From contig OZ221974.1 of NCBI GenBank assembly GCA_965119665.1, positions 1,550,001 to 1,614,000 of the forward strand: a stretch of DNA of 64,000 nt. Direction: 5' to 3'. Below the pieces are notes generated by a model. That model saw only the letters and a program-made list of their open reading frames with translations. It made no database searches and was not told where the DNA came from. The first letter of the stretch is position 1. Each line of letters opens with the position of its first letter. Positions 1 to 8,457 of this stretch are shown piece after piece. This stretch comes from Dialister sp900541485. GTDB lineage: Bacteria; Bacillota; Negativicutes; Veillonellales; Dialisteraceae. A program made the translations under genes and the position numbers.

Positions 1-785
1 CAAGTACAGGCACACCATCCTTCTTTCTGCACCCGGCAGAAGGAATTCATGGAGACTTGGGGATGGTCACTGCGCAAGACATAGTAATTGCTTATTCTAA
101 CAGTGGAGAAACGGGAGAAATTTTAAATATTATTCCTTCTGTGAAACGTATCGGGGCAAAAATGATTGCTGTAGTGGGAAATGTAAATTCCACACTCGCA
201 AAAAATTCAGATGTGGTTCTTTATGCCGGTGCGGAGAAAGAGGCTGATAATCTCGGCTTGGCCCCGACCAGCTCTACAACGGCGGCATTGGCATTGGGGG
301 ATGCATTAGCGGTTACATTAATGGAGAAGATGCATTTTACGGCAGATAATTTTGCAGTATTCCACCCCGGGGGATCTCTAGGGAGAAGATTGTTATTGAC
401 GGTAGAAATGGTTATGCATAAAGGAGATAACAATCCCGTTATTTTTGAAAATTCTTCTATTAAAGACGCTCTTTTCGCGATGACAGACAAAGGATTAGGC
501 GCGGTTTCGGTTATTGATGAGAATTACATGCTTCAAGGTCTTATGACTGATGGTGATGTGAGACGCGGACTTGAAAAAGGAATAAATTTTTTATCCCTGC
601 CGGTAAAGGAAGGCATGACCAAAAAGCCTATAGTAATTACTCCCGATAAACTGGCGGCAGAAGCGTTGCATCTGATGGAAAAACATGTGCCGCATCCTAT
701 TACTGTACTTCCCGTAGTAGATAATAATGGAAAATCTGTGGGAATGATTCATATTACCGATTTGCTCCGTCAGGGGGTTGTGTGA
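1..785 (+). CDS. kdsD: Arabinose-5-phosphate isomerase (5' end outside the window)
   Basis: Converts ribulose 5-phosphate to arabinose 5-phosphate, the first step of Kdo synthesis for lipopolysaccharide. The reading frame is open from base 3, and the first codons encode STGTPSFFLHPAEGIHGDLG, the conserved SIS-domain segment of this family, so the true start lies upstream of the window. The SIS sugar-isomerase domain (SNSGET near its start) is followed by two CBS domains, as in KdsD/KpsF. The stop overlaps the start of kdsC by one base, implying translational coupling. The family call is secure; KdsD versus the capsule paralogue KpsF rests on the lipid A gene context. Confidence 0.93.
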   Translation, partial: STGTPSFFLHPAEGIHGDLGMVTAQDIVIAYSNSGETGEILNIIPSVKRIGAKMIAVVGNVNSTLAKNSDVVLYAGAEKEADNLGLAPTSSTTAALALGDALAVTLMEKMHFTADNFAVFHPGGSLGRRLLLTVEMVMHKGDNNPVIFENSSIKDALFAMTDKGLGAVSVIDENYMLQGLMTDGDVRRGLEKGINFLSLPVKEGMTKKPIVITPDKLAAEALHLMEKHVPHPITVLPVVDNNGKSVGMIHITDLLRQGVV

Positions 786-1321
786 TGAAAAATGTAGATA
801 AAATTAAACTTTTTGCCTTCGATGTAGACGGTACGCTTACTCCGGGCACTCTCATATTTGGCTCTACCGGAGAAGTATATAAGGAATTTCATGTTCATGA
901 CGGAATGGCTCTCGGATTACTTCACCGGATGGGATATACTACTGTTTTTTTAACAGGCAGAAAATCAGAAATTGTGCATACCAGAGCCAAAGAATTGAAT
1001 GTTGATTTTTTATTCATGGGTGTCAGAAACAAAATCCGGTCTTTAGGAGCGGTGTTGAAAAAACTTGATATTTCCTGGAATGAAGTGGCCTTTATGGGAG
1101 ATGACCTGAACGATCTTCCTCTTTTTGATAAAGTAGGAATATCAGGCTGCCCCGCTGATGCTTGTACAGAAAACAAGAAACAGGCGGATTTTATATCTCA
1201 TTATAACGGTGGACGAGGCGCTGTCCGTGAATTTGTAGAAACGGTATTGACTAGACAGGGGAAATGGGAAAAAGCTGTTTCTTCATTTTATGATGAGGAA
1301 GAAAATTTAAACACGCAATAA
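785..1321 (+). CDS. kdsC: 3-deoxy-D-manno-octulosonate-8-phosphate phosphatase
   Basis: Removes the phosphate from Kdo-8-phosphate to give free Kdo in the cytoplasm. It is a HAD hydrolase without a cap domain. Motif I DVDGTLT lies near residue 13 with the nucleophile Asp, GRKSEIV follows, and the C-terminal GDDLNDLP motif binds Mg2+. The length of 178 aa matches the tetrameric KdsC family. An in-frame GTG at 782 is possible, but the ATG at 785 sits better behind the G-rich site and overlaps the kdsD stop. It belongs to the LPS operon running to about 7164. Confidence 0.93.
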   Translation: MKNVDKIKLFAFDVDGTLTPGTLIFGSTGEVYKEFHVHDGMALGLLHRMGYTTVFLTGRKSEIVHTRAKELNVDFLFMGVRNKIRSLGAVLKKLDISWNEVAFMGDDLNDLPLFDKVGISGCPADACTENKKQADFISHYNGGRGAVREFVETVLTRQGKWEKAVSSFYDEEENLNTQ

Positions 1322-1357
1322 TTTAAAACCTGTATATCTCCGGAAAGAAGAGAAATT

Positions 1358-2347
1358 ATGCTATTTTATTTGAAATACGGATTATTAAAGGGAATCAGCC
1401 GTATTCTGTGTACTTTGTCGTATGAACGGATATTACGCATAGGCAAGTTCCTGGGTCCTGCCATCATGAATCGTATAGATAAGCAAAAAAAACGTGGTTT
1501 AAATCAGATCATGATGGGTTTAAAGTGCAGTAAACCGGAAGCGGAAAAGTTATTAAACGAGGTATATGAAAACGTAGGAATGTCTGCCATGGAAATGTTA
1601 TATATGCCGCGTTTATGTGAAGACAAAGAAAATCTCCGCCGGTATATCACCATTGATCATCCGGAATATTTAGAGGCGGCATATGATGATAATAAAGGTG
1701 TGGTAGGTCTTACGGCCCATGTCGGCAGTTGGGAATGGCTGGGAGCCGGATTGGCTCTTTATGGTTATGACACGTCGGCCATCGGGAAAAAACAAAAAGA
1801 TGATGCACTGATGAAAATTATTAATGAGTATCGTGCGAAATCAGGGGAGCATATATTTCTTACCGGTGCAGGTGGTTATGAAATGATTGCTGCGGCGAGA
1901 GCAATGAAAAAAAATTACATACTCGGTTTTTTATCGGATAAAGACGGGAATAAAACAGGAATACCGGTCCGATTTATGAACCGTATTTTTTCTTTTCCTC
2001 AAGGACCGGCGGTCTTTGCAAGAAAATTTAAGGCACCTATATTACCGATTTTCATTGTGAGAAATAAAAATAAGCCGGGGAATACGATTTGTATTGGAAA
2101 ACACTTCTATTACGAAGAAACAGGAGATGCAGAAAAAGATCTTTTAACGAATTCCCAAAAGATGGCGACAATTATGGAAACGTTTATTAAAGAAAATCCT
2201 GCCGACTGGCTTTGGTTCCAGCATTTATTCTGGACAGAGGCTGATGAAATTGAAATGTATCGGAATTTAGATGGGCAGCAAAGACAAAAACTGGGACTTG
2301 ATTTTTCCACAAACAATAACGGGGAGGTCGGGCATGAAAGAGAATAA
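1358..2347 (+). CDS. lpxL: Lipid A biosynthesis acyltransferase (LpxL/HtrB family)
   Basis: Transfers a secondary acyl chain from acyl-ACP to the Kdo-lipid A precursor at the inner membrane. The protein has 329 aa with a hydrophobic N-terminus. The HX4(D/E) catalytic motif is visible as HVGSWEW near residue 121, followed by the SDKDGNKTG region and the FPQGPA block typical of the LPLAT family. A purine-rich ribosome site (GGAAAGAAG) precedes the ATG. It lies between kdsC and lptC, which fits lipid A assembly. LpxL cannot be told from LpxM by sequence alone. Confidence 0.88.
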   Translation: MLFYLKYGLLKGISRILCTLSYERILRIGKFLGPAIMNRIDKQKKRGLNQIMMGLKCSKPEAEKLLNEVYENVGMSAMEMLYMPRLCEDKENLRRYITIDHPEYLEAAYDDNKGVVGLTAHVGSWEWLGAGLALYGYDTSAIGKKQKDDALMKIINEYRAKSGEHIFLTGAGGYEMIAAARAMKKNYILGFLSDKDGNKTGIPVRFMNRIFSFPQGPAVFARKFKAPILPIFIVRNKNKPGNTICIGKHFYYEETGDAEKDLLTNSQKMATIMETFIKENPADWLWFQHLFWTEADEIEMYRNLDGQQRQKLGLDFSTNNNGEVGHERE

Positions 2348-2873
2348 AACTCTGTTGATTGTTTTTGTCGTCTTAATGGTTGTAGCGGGAATTTATTTCC
2401 TGTTCAAAGAGGATGGAAATGCTGGTACGGGAGCAACTGCAGCTAAACAAGCAGTTGAATTTAATGACATAAATTTAAGTGAGGAAAAGGATGGGCAAGT
2501 TATATGGAATTTAAAGGCTCATCATGTTAAGATTGAAAAAGACAAAAATACGGTTCATTTAGAGGGAATTGACGGTTTTTTTTCTAATCAAGGAAACGAA
2601 CTGAAAATTAAAGCCAAAAAAGGATTGCTCAAAAAAAATGAGCAATTGGTTTATCTCGATGGAGATATAAACGGACAAACGAAAGACGGATTGATTTTAT
2701 CTGCAAAAAACTTGACCTATGACGGTAAGAAACAAATATTATCTACAGACCGGCCCTTTAGGTTAGAGAAGGACGGTCGTGTTTTGACGGCAGATTCCTT
2801 TACGGCAGACAGGGTACTTGAAAAAATTGCAGCTAAAGGACATGCAAAGCTTTCCGAGAAGGAGGACATATAG
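2334..2873 (+). CDS. lptC: LPS export protein LptC
   Basis: Periplasmic, membrane-anchored link between the LptB-F/G exporter and LptA. The protein has 179 aa with one N-terminal membrane segment and then a beta-rich OstA-like region. The ATG at 2334 was chosen because GGGGAGG lies just upstream and because an earlier in-frame start would sit deep inside lpxL; even so the gene overlaps the lpxL end by 14 bases. The stop overlaps the GTG of lptA by one base. The family is assigned from fold pattern, anchor, size and position, because LptC sequences are poorly conserved. Confidence 0.82.
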   Translation: MKENKTLLIVFVVLMVVAGIYFLFKEDGNAGTGATAAKQAVEFNDINLSEEKDGQVIWNLKAHHVKIEKDKNTVHLEGIDGFFSNQGNELKIKAKKGLLKKNEQLVYLDGDINGQTKDGLILSAKNLTYDGKKQILSTDRPFRLEKDGRVLTADSFTADRVLEKIAAKGHAKLSEKEDI

Positions 2874-3598
2874 TGAAAAATTTAAAGTTTTTTTTTATGA
2901 CACTGGTTCTGGCATGTACTTTTTCGATACCCGTGTTTGCCGATGATATTACAGCCGATATATTGACGTATGACGGAAATTCAAAAATTGCGACAGCAGA
3001 GGGCAATGTTGTCATTCATGCGAATCAGGGCGCTGTGATTACAGGACAAAAGGGGCAATATTATTTTGGGAATCGCAGTGCATGGTTGGAAGGAAATGTA
3101 CGGTATGAAAAAGATGAAACGGTTATGACTGCCGATAAATTATATATATATAATGATAAAACGGTGCATGGAACAGGTTCCGTATATTTAAATGACAGGG
3201 CAGAGGGAAGAGTTCTTAAAGGGGATGACGTTACATATAATGCGGATACCGGGATTGGAAAAATTCGTGGGGGCGGTTACTTGGAGTTTTCTGACGCTTC
3301 TATGCAGGCACCTTTGATTGAAGGAAATCTGAAACAGGTAGAAATTGTTGCTTCCGGCGGAGTAAACTTAACCAGCGATTCGCGACAGATGACCGGTTAT
3401 AGCGATATGGCTACTTACACAAGAAGCGGGATAAATGGAAATGATGGGAAGCTTGTACTGACAGGAAATGCCCATATTGTACAGAACGGTAATTCTTTTG
3501 ATGGACCGGAATTGGTTATATGGGATACTGATAAAATTATTGAAACGACAGGAAGAAGTACGCTTGTCATTACGAATACATCCTCCGGCAGCAAATAA
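2873..3598 (+). CDS. lptA: LPS transport periplasmic protein LptA/OstA
   Basis: Forms the periplasmic bridge that carries LPS to the outer membrane. It starts with GTG at 2873 inside the stop codon of lptC. The first about 23 residues form a signal peptide ending in VFA, followed directly by DDITADILTYDG, the usual start of an OstA domain. The rest is a long run of short beta strands with repeated GxVxL patterns. At 241 aa it is longer than E. coli LptA (185 aa), suggesting extra beta-jellyroll turns. It is followed by about 90 bases before lptB. Confidence 0.87.
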   Translation: MKNLKFFFMTLVLACTFSIPVFADDITADILTYDGNSKIATAEGNVVIHANQGAVITGQKGQYYFGNRSAWLEGNVRYEKDETVMTADKLYIYNDKTVHGTGSVYLNDRAEGRVLKGDDVTYNADTGIGKIRGGGYLEFSDASMQAPLIEGNLKQVEIVASGGVNLTSDSRQMTGYSDMATYTRSGINGNDGKLVLTGNAHIVQNGNSFDGPELVIWDTDKIIETTGRSTLVITNTSSGSK

Positions 3599-3688
3599 TG
3601 AGAAGAATGATTTATCCGAAATGCTTTCCCACAGAATGAATGCCACAAAAGAAGCATGTTAACCAAGAATTTAAATTAAGGATAACAA

Positions 3689-4411
3689 ATGAAAATAGAA
3701 ACGCATGGATTATTAAAAAAATATGGTGAGCGGACAGTTGTTAATGATGTGAATATAGAAGTGAACCAAGGAACTGTTGTCGGATTACTGGGGCCGAACG
3801 GGGCAGGAAAAACAACAACTTTTTATATGATTGTCGGGATTATACATCCCGATAAAGGAGACGTTACTGTTGACGGGACGTCTTTGGCGGACATGCCTAT
3901 TCATCAAAGAAATAAGTTTGGTATCAGCTATCTTCCGCAAGAAGCTTCTATTTTCAGAAAAATGACTGTTTGGGAAAACTTGATGTCTCTCTTGGAAACG
4001 CGACAAGAATTGACGGAAGAGGAGCGTATAAAAAAAGCGGAAGCTCTTCTTGAAGAGTTTCATATTACCCATGTAAAAGATACAAGAGGAGATGCTCTTT
4101 CCGGCGGTGAACGGAGACGTGTAGAAATCGCGAGATCGCTTACGATGGACCCCTCGTTTATTTTGCTTGACGAACCTTTTGCCGGTGTGGATCCTTTGGC
4201 TGTAGAAGATATACAAAGCGTAGTCATGCATTTGAAAGCGAGAGGCATCGGCATACTCATTACAGATCACAATGTAAGAGAAACACTGAGAATTGTTGAT
4301 AATGCCTATATTTTATCAGAAGGGAAAATTTTACTTAGCGGTAAAGCAGAAGAAATTTCAGTCAACCCGCTGGCAAGAAAATTTTATCTGGGAGAGAATT
4401 TCAGTTTATGA
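3689..4411 (+). CDS. lptB: LPS export ABC transporter ATP-binding protein
   Basis: Cytoplasmic ATPase that powers extraction of LPS from the inner membrane. All ABC motifs are visible: Walker A GPNGAGKTT near residue 35, Q-loop YLPQEAS, signature LSGGERRR, Walker B ILLDEPFAGVDP and the H-loop TDHNVRET. GERRRVEIAR is characteristic of LptB. The length of 240 aa is standard. It is followed 28 bases later by the permease gene, with which it forms the exporter. Confidence 0.96.
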   Translation: MKIETHGLLKKYGERTVVNDVNIEVNQGTVVGLLGPNGAGKTTTFYMIVGIIHPDKGDVTVDGTSLADMPIHQRNKFGISYLPQEASIFRKMTVWENLMSLLETRQELTEEERIKKAEALLEEFHITHVKDTRGDALSGGERRRVEIARSLTMDPSFILLDEPFAGVDPLAVEDIQSVVMHLKARGIGILITDHNVRETLRIVDNAYILSEGKILLSGKAEEISVNPLARKFYLGENFSL

Positions 4412-4439
4412 TATTTAGAAATTATAAGGAGGAATTCTG

Positions 4440-5525
4440 ATGCGTATACTTGATAAATATATCTTAAAAGAATTCCTCGGGCCGTTTCTTTTTGGAGTTG
4501 CTGCGTTTACTTCGATATTTTTAGGCGCAGATACTTTACTTAAAATAGCCGACTATGTGACTAAGTATGGTGCACCGGCACTGGCGGCCATTAAAATATT
4601 TATTCTTGCATTGCCGAGAATTATTGTGTATACGTTCCCTATGGCTGTTCTCTTGGGCTCATTGATGGCTACGTCCCGGCTGTCCGGAGCCAGTGAACTG
4701 ATTGTTATGCGAACATCGGGACAAAGCTTTATACGTCTGGCAAAACCTATTTTCGTAATTACCTTCATAATCAGTCTTTGTACGATTGCTTTTAATGAAT
4801 ATGTGGTTCCTTGGACAAATACAAAATATGAACAAGTTCTTCATATAGAAATCATGCAAAATTTGAATCCCGGAATAACAGATCATGTGATTATGCGGGA
4901 TATACAAAAGGGACAGATTTCACACTTACTCTATGCAAGGCGGTATAATCCGGAAACTAAAACTCTTGAAAATATAACTCTGCAGGAATTTCAGAATGAA
5001 AAAGTAATCCGTGTGGAAAACGCTCCGGCCGCCACGTGGGAAAATGGTACATGGATCATGAAAGACGGGATTATTTATGACCTGTCTGATGATGGAGTTA
5101 ACCGGATGATGCATTTTAAGAAACAAGCGATTCCCTATGTCCAATCACCGGAAGATATTCCAAAAGAAAAAAAGAATTATGATGAAATGACAATCCGTGA
5201 GCTGCTGGTGGCAAGTAAAGCCTATGCGGCAGCTCATGCAGATATAACACCGATATATATGGAAATTCATCGCAGGTTTTCATTGCCAATGGCCAGCTTT
5301 GTTTTTTCTCTGGTAGGAGCTCCTCTGGGAGTTCAAAAACAAAGGTCTTCATCTTCTATCGGTTTCGGACTTTCTGTAGTAATTATTTTTATATATTATG
5401 CGGTCATGACATTTTTGGAAGCTTTGGGGAATGCACATATGTTGTCTCCTTTTATAGCGGTATGGCTTCCTAATTTTATTGCATGTATTTGCGGAGTATT
5501 CCTTATTAAAAAGGCTAATAATTGA
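4440..5525 (+). CDS. LPS export permease, LptF/LptG (YjgP/YjgQ) family
   Basis: Inner-membrane permease of the LPS exporter. The protein has 361 aa with three predicted membrane helices in the N-terminal third, a large periplasmic beta-jellyroll (about residues 125-255) and three C-terminal helices. The N-terminal segment DKYILKEFLGPF is typical of the family. AAGGAGGAATTCTG precedes the ATG. Only one permease gene is present here, whereas E. coli uses an LptF-LptG pair; the partner may be elsewhere or the protein may act as a homodimer, so no F or G symbol is given. Confidence 0.9.
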   Translation: MRILDKYILKEFLGPFLFGVAAFTSIFLGADTLLKIADYVTKYGAPALAAIKIFILALPRIIVYTFPMAVLLGSLMATSRLSGASELIVMRTSGQSFIRLAKPIFVITFIISLCTIAFNEYVVPWTNTKYEQVLHIEIMQNLNPGITDHVIMRDIQKGQISHLLYARRYNPETKTLENITLQEFQNEKVIRVENAPAATWENGTWIMKDGIIYDLSDDGVNRMMHFKKQAIPYVQSPEDIPKEKKNYDEMTIRELLVASKAYAAAHADITPIYMEIHRRFSLPMASFVFSLVGAPLGVQKQRSSSSIGFGLSVVIIFIYYAVMTFLEALGNAHMLSPFIAVWLPNFIACICGVFLIKKANN

Positions 5526-5538
5526 GGTGGAGGTATAT

Positions 5539-6729
5539 ATGTTTATTGGTATTGCCATGTTTCTCGTTCTGATGATTATGGGCGGGGTCATTGCATTTCT
5601 TGGTGATAAAATCGGATCGAAGGTAGGGAAAAAAAGACTTTCTCTTTTTGGTTTACGCCCCAAATACACCTCTATTATTGTTACTATTATTTCAGGAATT
5701 CTGATATCTTTTTTGACAATAGCGGCACTTGCAGTAGTAAATGAAAATGTACGGGTTGCATTATTCGGATTAAGCCGGCTTCAAGAGAGAATGGCAAATT
5801 TAAATCAGGAAATTGAAGTTAAAAACAAGGAACTGGAAGAAGGAAAGCAACAACTGAAGGAACGAAATAAAGAATACAAATATATGACACTCCGTTCTGA
5901 GAATATATCTAAAGAACTGGAACGGGTAGAAAGTCAACGGGCGTATGCAGAAACAGAATTATCTGTCGTACAAAAAGCTTATGATGAAGCTCGGCAGGGA
6001 GTAGAAGCATCTGCGGAAGAAATTCAAAAATTAGAAAAAACAAAGGAAGAGCTTTCTGGAAATATTTCCAAGTTGAATAAAGAAAAAGAGTCTCTTCTCG
6101 GAAATATAGCGGCTATCAGAGAAGGTACCGTTGTGTTCAGAGCAGGCCAGGTTTTAACCGATGCGGTTGTCGATGAAAATATGACGAAAGAACAATCGGA
6201 GCAGGTTTTAAGTAGCATATTAAATGACATAAATAATTTACTGAAAGACAGAATGAATGTAAAAGATAAAGATGCATATTTGGTAAGGATGCCGCAAGTA
6301 TCTTTTGATTCTGCCGTAGAAAAAGTAAAAGAAGCCAAAAATAAAAAATTAGTTCGTGTAGTGGCAGCAGGAAACCTGATTTTGGGAGAACCCGCTATTG
6401 TTGAATTTGATGTTTTTGACAATAACCTGATTTTCTTAAAAAATGAAACGATTATGAAGGCGGAAATGTTCAACTATGGAAACCTCAAACGTCCTGATGC
6501 ACAAGTACTCCGCTTACTGAATGACTTAAACCATTACGCAAAGGGTAAAGGTGTACTTCCCGACCCGATTACAGGAAAAATAGGGCAACTGGAAGGACAG
6601 GAACTGCTTAACGTTATCGAAAAAGTTAAAGCCTATAACAGCAAATGTACGCTTATTATCAAAGCGAAGAAAGATATTTATTCAGAAGGGCCTTTGCTGA
6701 TTGATGTAGAGGTAGTAAAGGAAATGTAA
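5539..6729 (+). CDS. DUF3084 membrane-anchored coiled-coil protein
   Basis: The protein has 396 aa. Two N-terminal membrane helices flank a short basic loop (KVGKKRLSLFGLRPKYTS), followed by a long Glu/Lys-rich coiled coil (about residues 75-200) and a globular C-terminal domain. This layout matches DUF3084 proteins of Negativicutes and Cyanobacteria, whose function is unknown. The start at 5539 lies 13 bases after the permease stop behind GAGGTGGAGG. Its place at the end of the LPS-transport operon suggests an envelope role, but that is inference only. Confidence 0.8.
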   Translation: MFIGIAMFLVLMIMGGVIAFLGDKIGSKVGKKRLSLFGLRPKYTSIIVTIISGILISFLTIAALAVVNENVRVALFGLSRLQERMANLNQEIEVKNKELEEGKQQLKERNKEYKYMTLRSENISKELERVESQRAYAETELSVVQKAYDEARQGVEASAEEIQKLEKTKEELSGNISKLNKEKESLLGNIAAIREGTVVFRAGQVLTDAVVDENMTKEQSEQVLSSILNDINNLLKDRMNVKDKDAYLVRMPQVSFDSAVEKVKEAKNKKLVRVVAAGNLILGEPAIVEFDVFDNNLIFLKNETIMKAEMFNYGNLKRPDAQVLRLLNDLNHYAKGKGVLPDPITGKIGQLEGQELLNVIEKVKAYNSKCTLIIKAKKDIYSEGPLLIDVEVVKEM

Positions 6730-7164
6730 ATGATACTTGCAGCCGATCCCGGATCCGTAAAAACAGGGCTGGCGGTTTTACGGGAAGATGGGACTCTCAT
6801 TTGGAAAGGCATCATCCCGACCGGGGAACTTGAGTATACCCTGAAAGAAATTATGTTTGCATATATAATTGATGTTTTTGTGATTGGAAACGGAACACAC
6901 CACAAAGAGGTCAAAAAACAAGTATGCAATTGGTTCGCTGCGATGAATAAAAATATACAAACAGCGGTGGTCAATGAAAAGTACACGACAGAAATGGGAG
7001 AAGCTTGGTTCTGGAAATACAATCCCCCTCAAGGGTTTAAACGGCTTATACCTAAAGGACTACGCACGGTACCTGTTCCTATTGATGACTATGTAGCTTG
7101 GATTATCGGATGTATTTACTTGGGAATTGTCAAAGAAGAAGATGTAAAGCACAAAAAAATCTGA
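6730..7164 (+). CDS. Small RuvC/YqgF-like RNase H-fold protein
   Basis: The protein has 144 aa. It opens with ILAADPGSVKTGLAVL, the first strand pair of the YqgF/RuvC RNase H fold, with Asp6 as the expected first metal ligand. The second acidic position is probably Glu in VVNEKYTTE near residue 79, and a DDYVA segment near the C-terminus could supply the last. The ATG directly follows the DUF3084 stop with no gap, so the two are translated together. It could be a nuclease of the Holliday-junction resolvase type; the canonical yqgF gene may be a different locus. Confidence 0.68.
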   Translation: MILAADPGSVKTGLAVLREDGTLIWKGIIPTGELEYTLKEIMFAYIIDVFVIGNGTHHKEVKKQVCNWFAAMNKNIQTAVVNEKYTTEMGEAWFWKYNPPQGFKRLIPKGLRTVPVPIDDYVAWIIGCIYLGIVKEEDVKHKKI

Positions 7165-7174
7165 ATAAGATTAA

Positions 7175-7203
7175 TTGACATTGCTTTGTATATGTAATAT
7201 AAT
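7175..7203 (+). promoter_or_regulatory. Sigma-70 promoter for the tRNA-Pro/tRNA-Arg unit
   Basis: A perfect TTGACA (7175-7180) and a perfect TATAAT (7198-7203) are separated by 17 bases. The first tRNA starts 13 bases downstream, as expected for a stable-RNA promoter. Confidence 0.9.
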
Positions 7204-7215
7204 TATTCGGTATTA

Positions 7216-7291
7216 CGGGGCATGGCGCAGTTGGTAGCGCACCTGCTTTGGGAGCAGGGGGTCGCCAGTTCGAGTCCGGCTGCCCCGACCA
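7216..7291 (+). tRNA. tRNA-Pro (anticodon TGG)
   Basis: A full cloverleaf is visible: acceptor CGGGGCA pairs with TGCCCCG, the anticodon loop TTTGGGA gives TGG, the T-arm contains GTTCGAGTC, and CCA is encoded at 7289-7291. Confidence 0.95.
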
Positions 7292-7294
7292 CAT

Positions 7295-7371
<77 letters not shown>

Positions 7372-7431
7372 ACAAAGACACGACCAGTTTGCTTTTGCAA
7401 ATGGTAATGCCCTGTAGTAATTACCGGAATA

Positions 7432-7458
7432 AGACTCTGAATTTTCAGGGTCTTTTTT
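7432..7458 (+). terminator. Intrinsic terminator after the two tRNAs
   Basis: A 9-bp stem (AGACTCTGA/TCAGGGTCT, one G-U) with a short loop is followed by six T. It closes the tRNA-Pro/tRNA-Arg transcript. Confidence 0.85.
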
Positions 7459-7639
7459 CGTGCGTAAAATCATATTTATATGGGAAACAGTCGGTCTGAT
7501 TGATTTATGGGGATTGGTATCTAAAGATTTTCTGCTTTTTGCTATTTGTAATAACGCCTGATACACGTATATATTATATTTGATATTACATTAGAATGAT
7601 TTCTTTCTAACCGTAATAGATAGAGAAAGGTTGGCGTTT

Positions 7640-7741
7640 ATGGGAAGAAAGAAGTTAAAGCAAGAAAAAGCTGAACGGAAAAAATCAAAGTGTACAGTGC
7701 GGAAATGGGTTGTGTATGATTTTGTTAATTGGAAAAAATAA
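7640..7741 (+). CDS. Possible 33-aa basic peptide
   Basis: The ATG at 7640 lies about 9 bases after AGAGAAAGG and opens a 33-codon frame ending in TAA. The product is rich in Lys/Arg in its first half (MGRKKLKQEKAERKKSK), with an aromatic C-terminal half (WVVYDFVNW). No family is recognised. Its shortness and weak ribosome site make it a tentative call; it could be chance. Confidence 0.28.
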   Translation: MGRKKLKQEKAERKKSKCTVRKWVVYDFVNWKK

Positions 7742-7827
7742 TGATGGCTACCGGATGGAAATGTGCTAAGATGATAGATATCAGAGATTACTATCAGCAT
7801 ATTTAAAAAGTGAAAGGAGAGGAGGGC

Positions 7828-8001
7828 ATGAAAATTAAAGCATTAGATTGTGTTTTGTTAAAGGACGGGCGGGAAGTGGTTATACTTGAGGATTCAATTC
7901 CAGGCTATTACTTAGTAGAAGATGGTGATGTTGAAAAAAACGGGGCGCTACCGTATACCATAACAGAAGAGGATATAGCTAAGATCACATATATAGCGTA
8001 A
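7828..8001 (+). CDS. Small hypothetical protein (57 aa)
   Basis: The ATG at 7828 follows a strong ribosome site (AAGGAGAGGAGGGC). The product is acidic, MKIKALDCVLLKDGREVVIL at the start and a DIAKITY-type end, with alternating short beta strands. This recalls small DUF4926-like beta-barrel proteins, but the match is only by pattern. A terminator follows within 5 bases of the stop, so the gene is probably a single transcription unit. Function is unknown. Confidence 0.7.
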   Translation: MKIKALDCVLLKDGREVVILEDSIPGYYLVEDGDVEKNGALPYTITEEDIAKITYIA

Positions 8002-8005
8002 GCAG

Positions 8006-8036
8006 ACCGCCGAGGTATCAAGCTCGACGGTTTTTT
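8006..8036 (+). terminator. Intrinsic terminator
   Basis: A 9-bp stem (ACCGCCGAG/CTCGACGGT, one mismatch) with an 8-base loop is followed by six T, directly after the small gene ending at 8001. Confidence 0.85.
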
Positions 8037-8457
8037 AGTGAGGAAGAAGTATATTTGAAACAGATAATTTTAGCGTTATTTGTAAAAGGTAAAGAGTATT
8101 GAGAAAGCGTGGATTATGAAAAGTTTGACAAAGAGCATTTTGCCACGGATTTTTTTAGTACCGGAAATAATTTAACAACAATCATCTTTTGTAACAATGG
8201 GTGATTATTTTATGATTTTTGCTATTTCTTTTCTTTTAAATATACAATCGGACAGGTGCGTAAATCGTTTCAAAAATCCGGACGGTTAAATTTTTAAAAA
8301 ACAGAATTTCTTTTCTTGCAAAATTTTATAGATAGGAGTATCATATTGTTCTGATTGATTAACGTTGCATTCTTGTTATCACAGATTTTAGAATGCATAA
8401 AATAATCGGATAAGAGACCTAATTCTTTATAGATATTTATTTGGGAGGTGTCCGTAT
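8037..8457. other. Intergenic region upstream of rpoD
   Basis: About 420 bases without a convincing gene. It holds one interrupted small frame (8055-8204, listed separately) and an imperfect hairpin around 8109-8160 followed by seven T. The rest is AT-rich and must contain the rpoD promoter, but I see no clear -35/-10 pair. No known leader RNA is recognised. Confidence 0.5.
8055..8204 (+). pseudogene. Possible relic of a small gene with an in-frame TGA
   Basis: A TTG at 8055, behind GAGGAAG, opens a frame that reads MKQIILALFVKGKEY, meets TGA at 8100-8102, and continues as ESVDYEKFDKEHFATDFFST to a second stop at 8202-8204. The continuation looks protein-like and could also be read from GTG 8109 as a 31-aa peptide. 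It may be a decayed small gene or chance. Confidence 0.22.
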
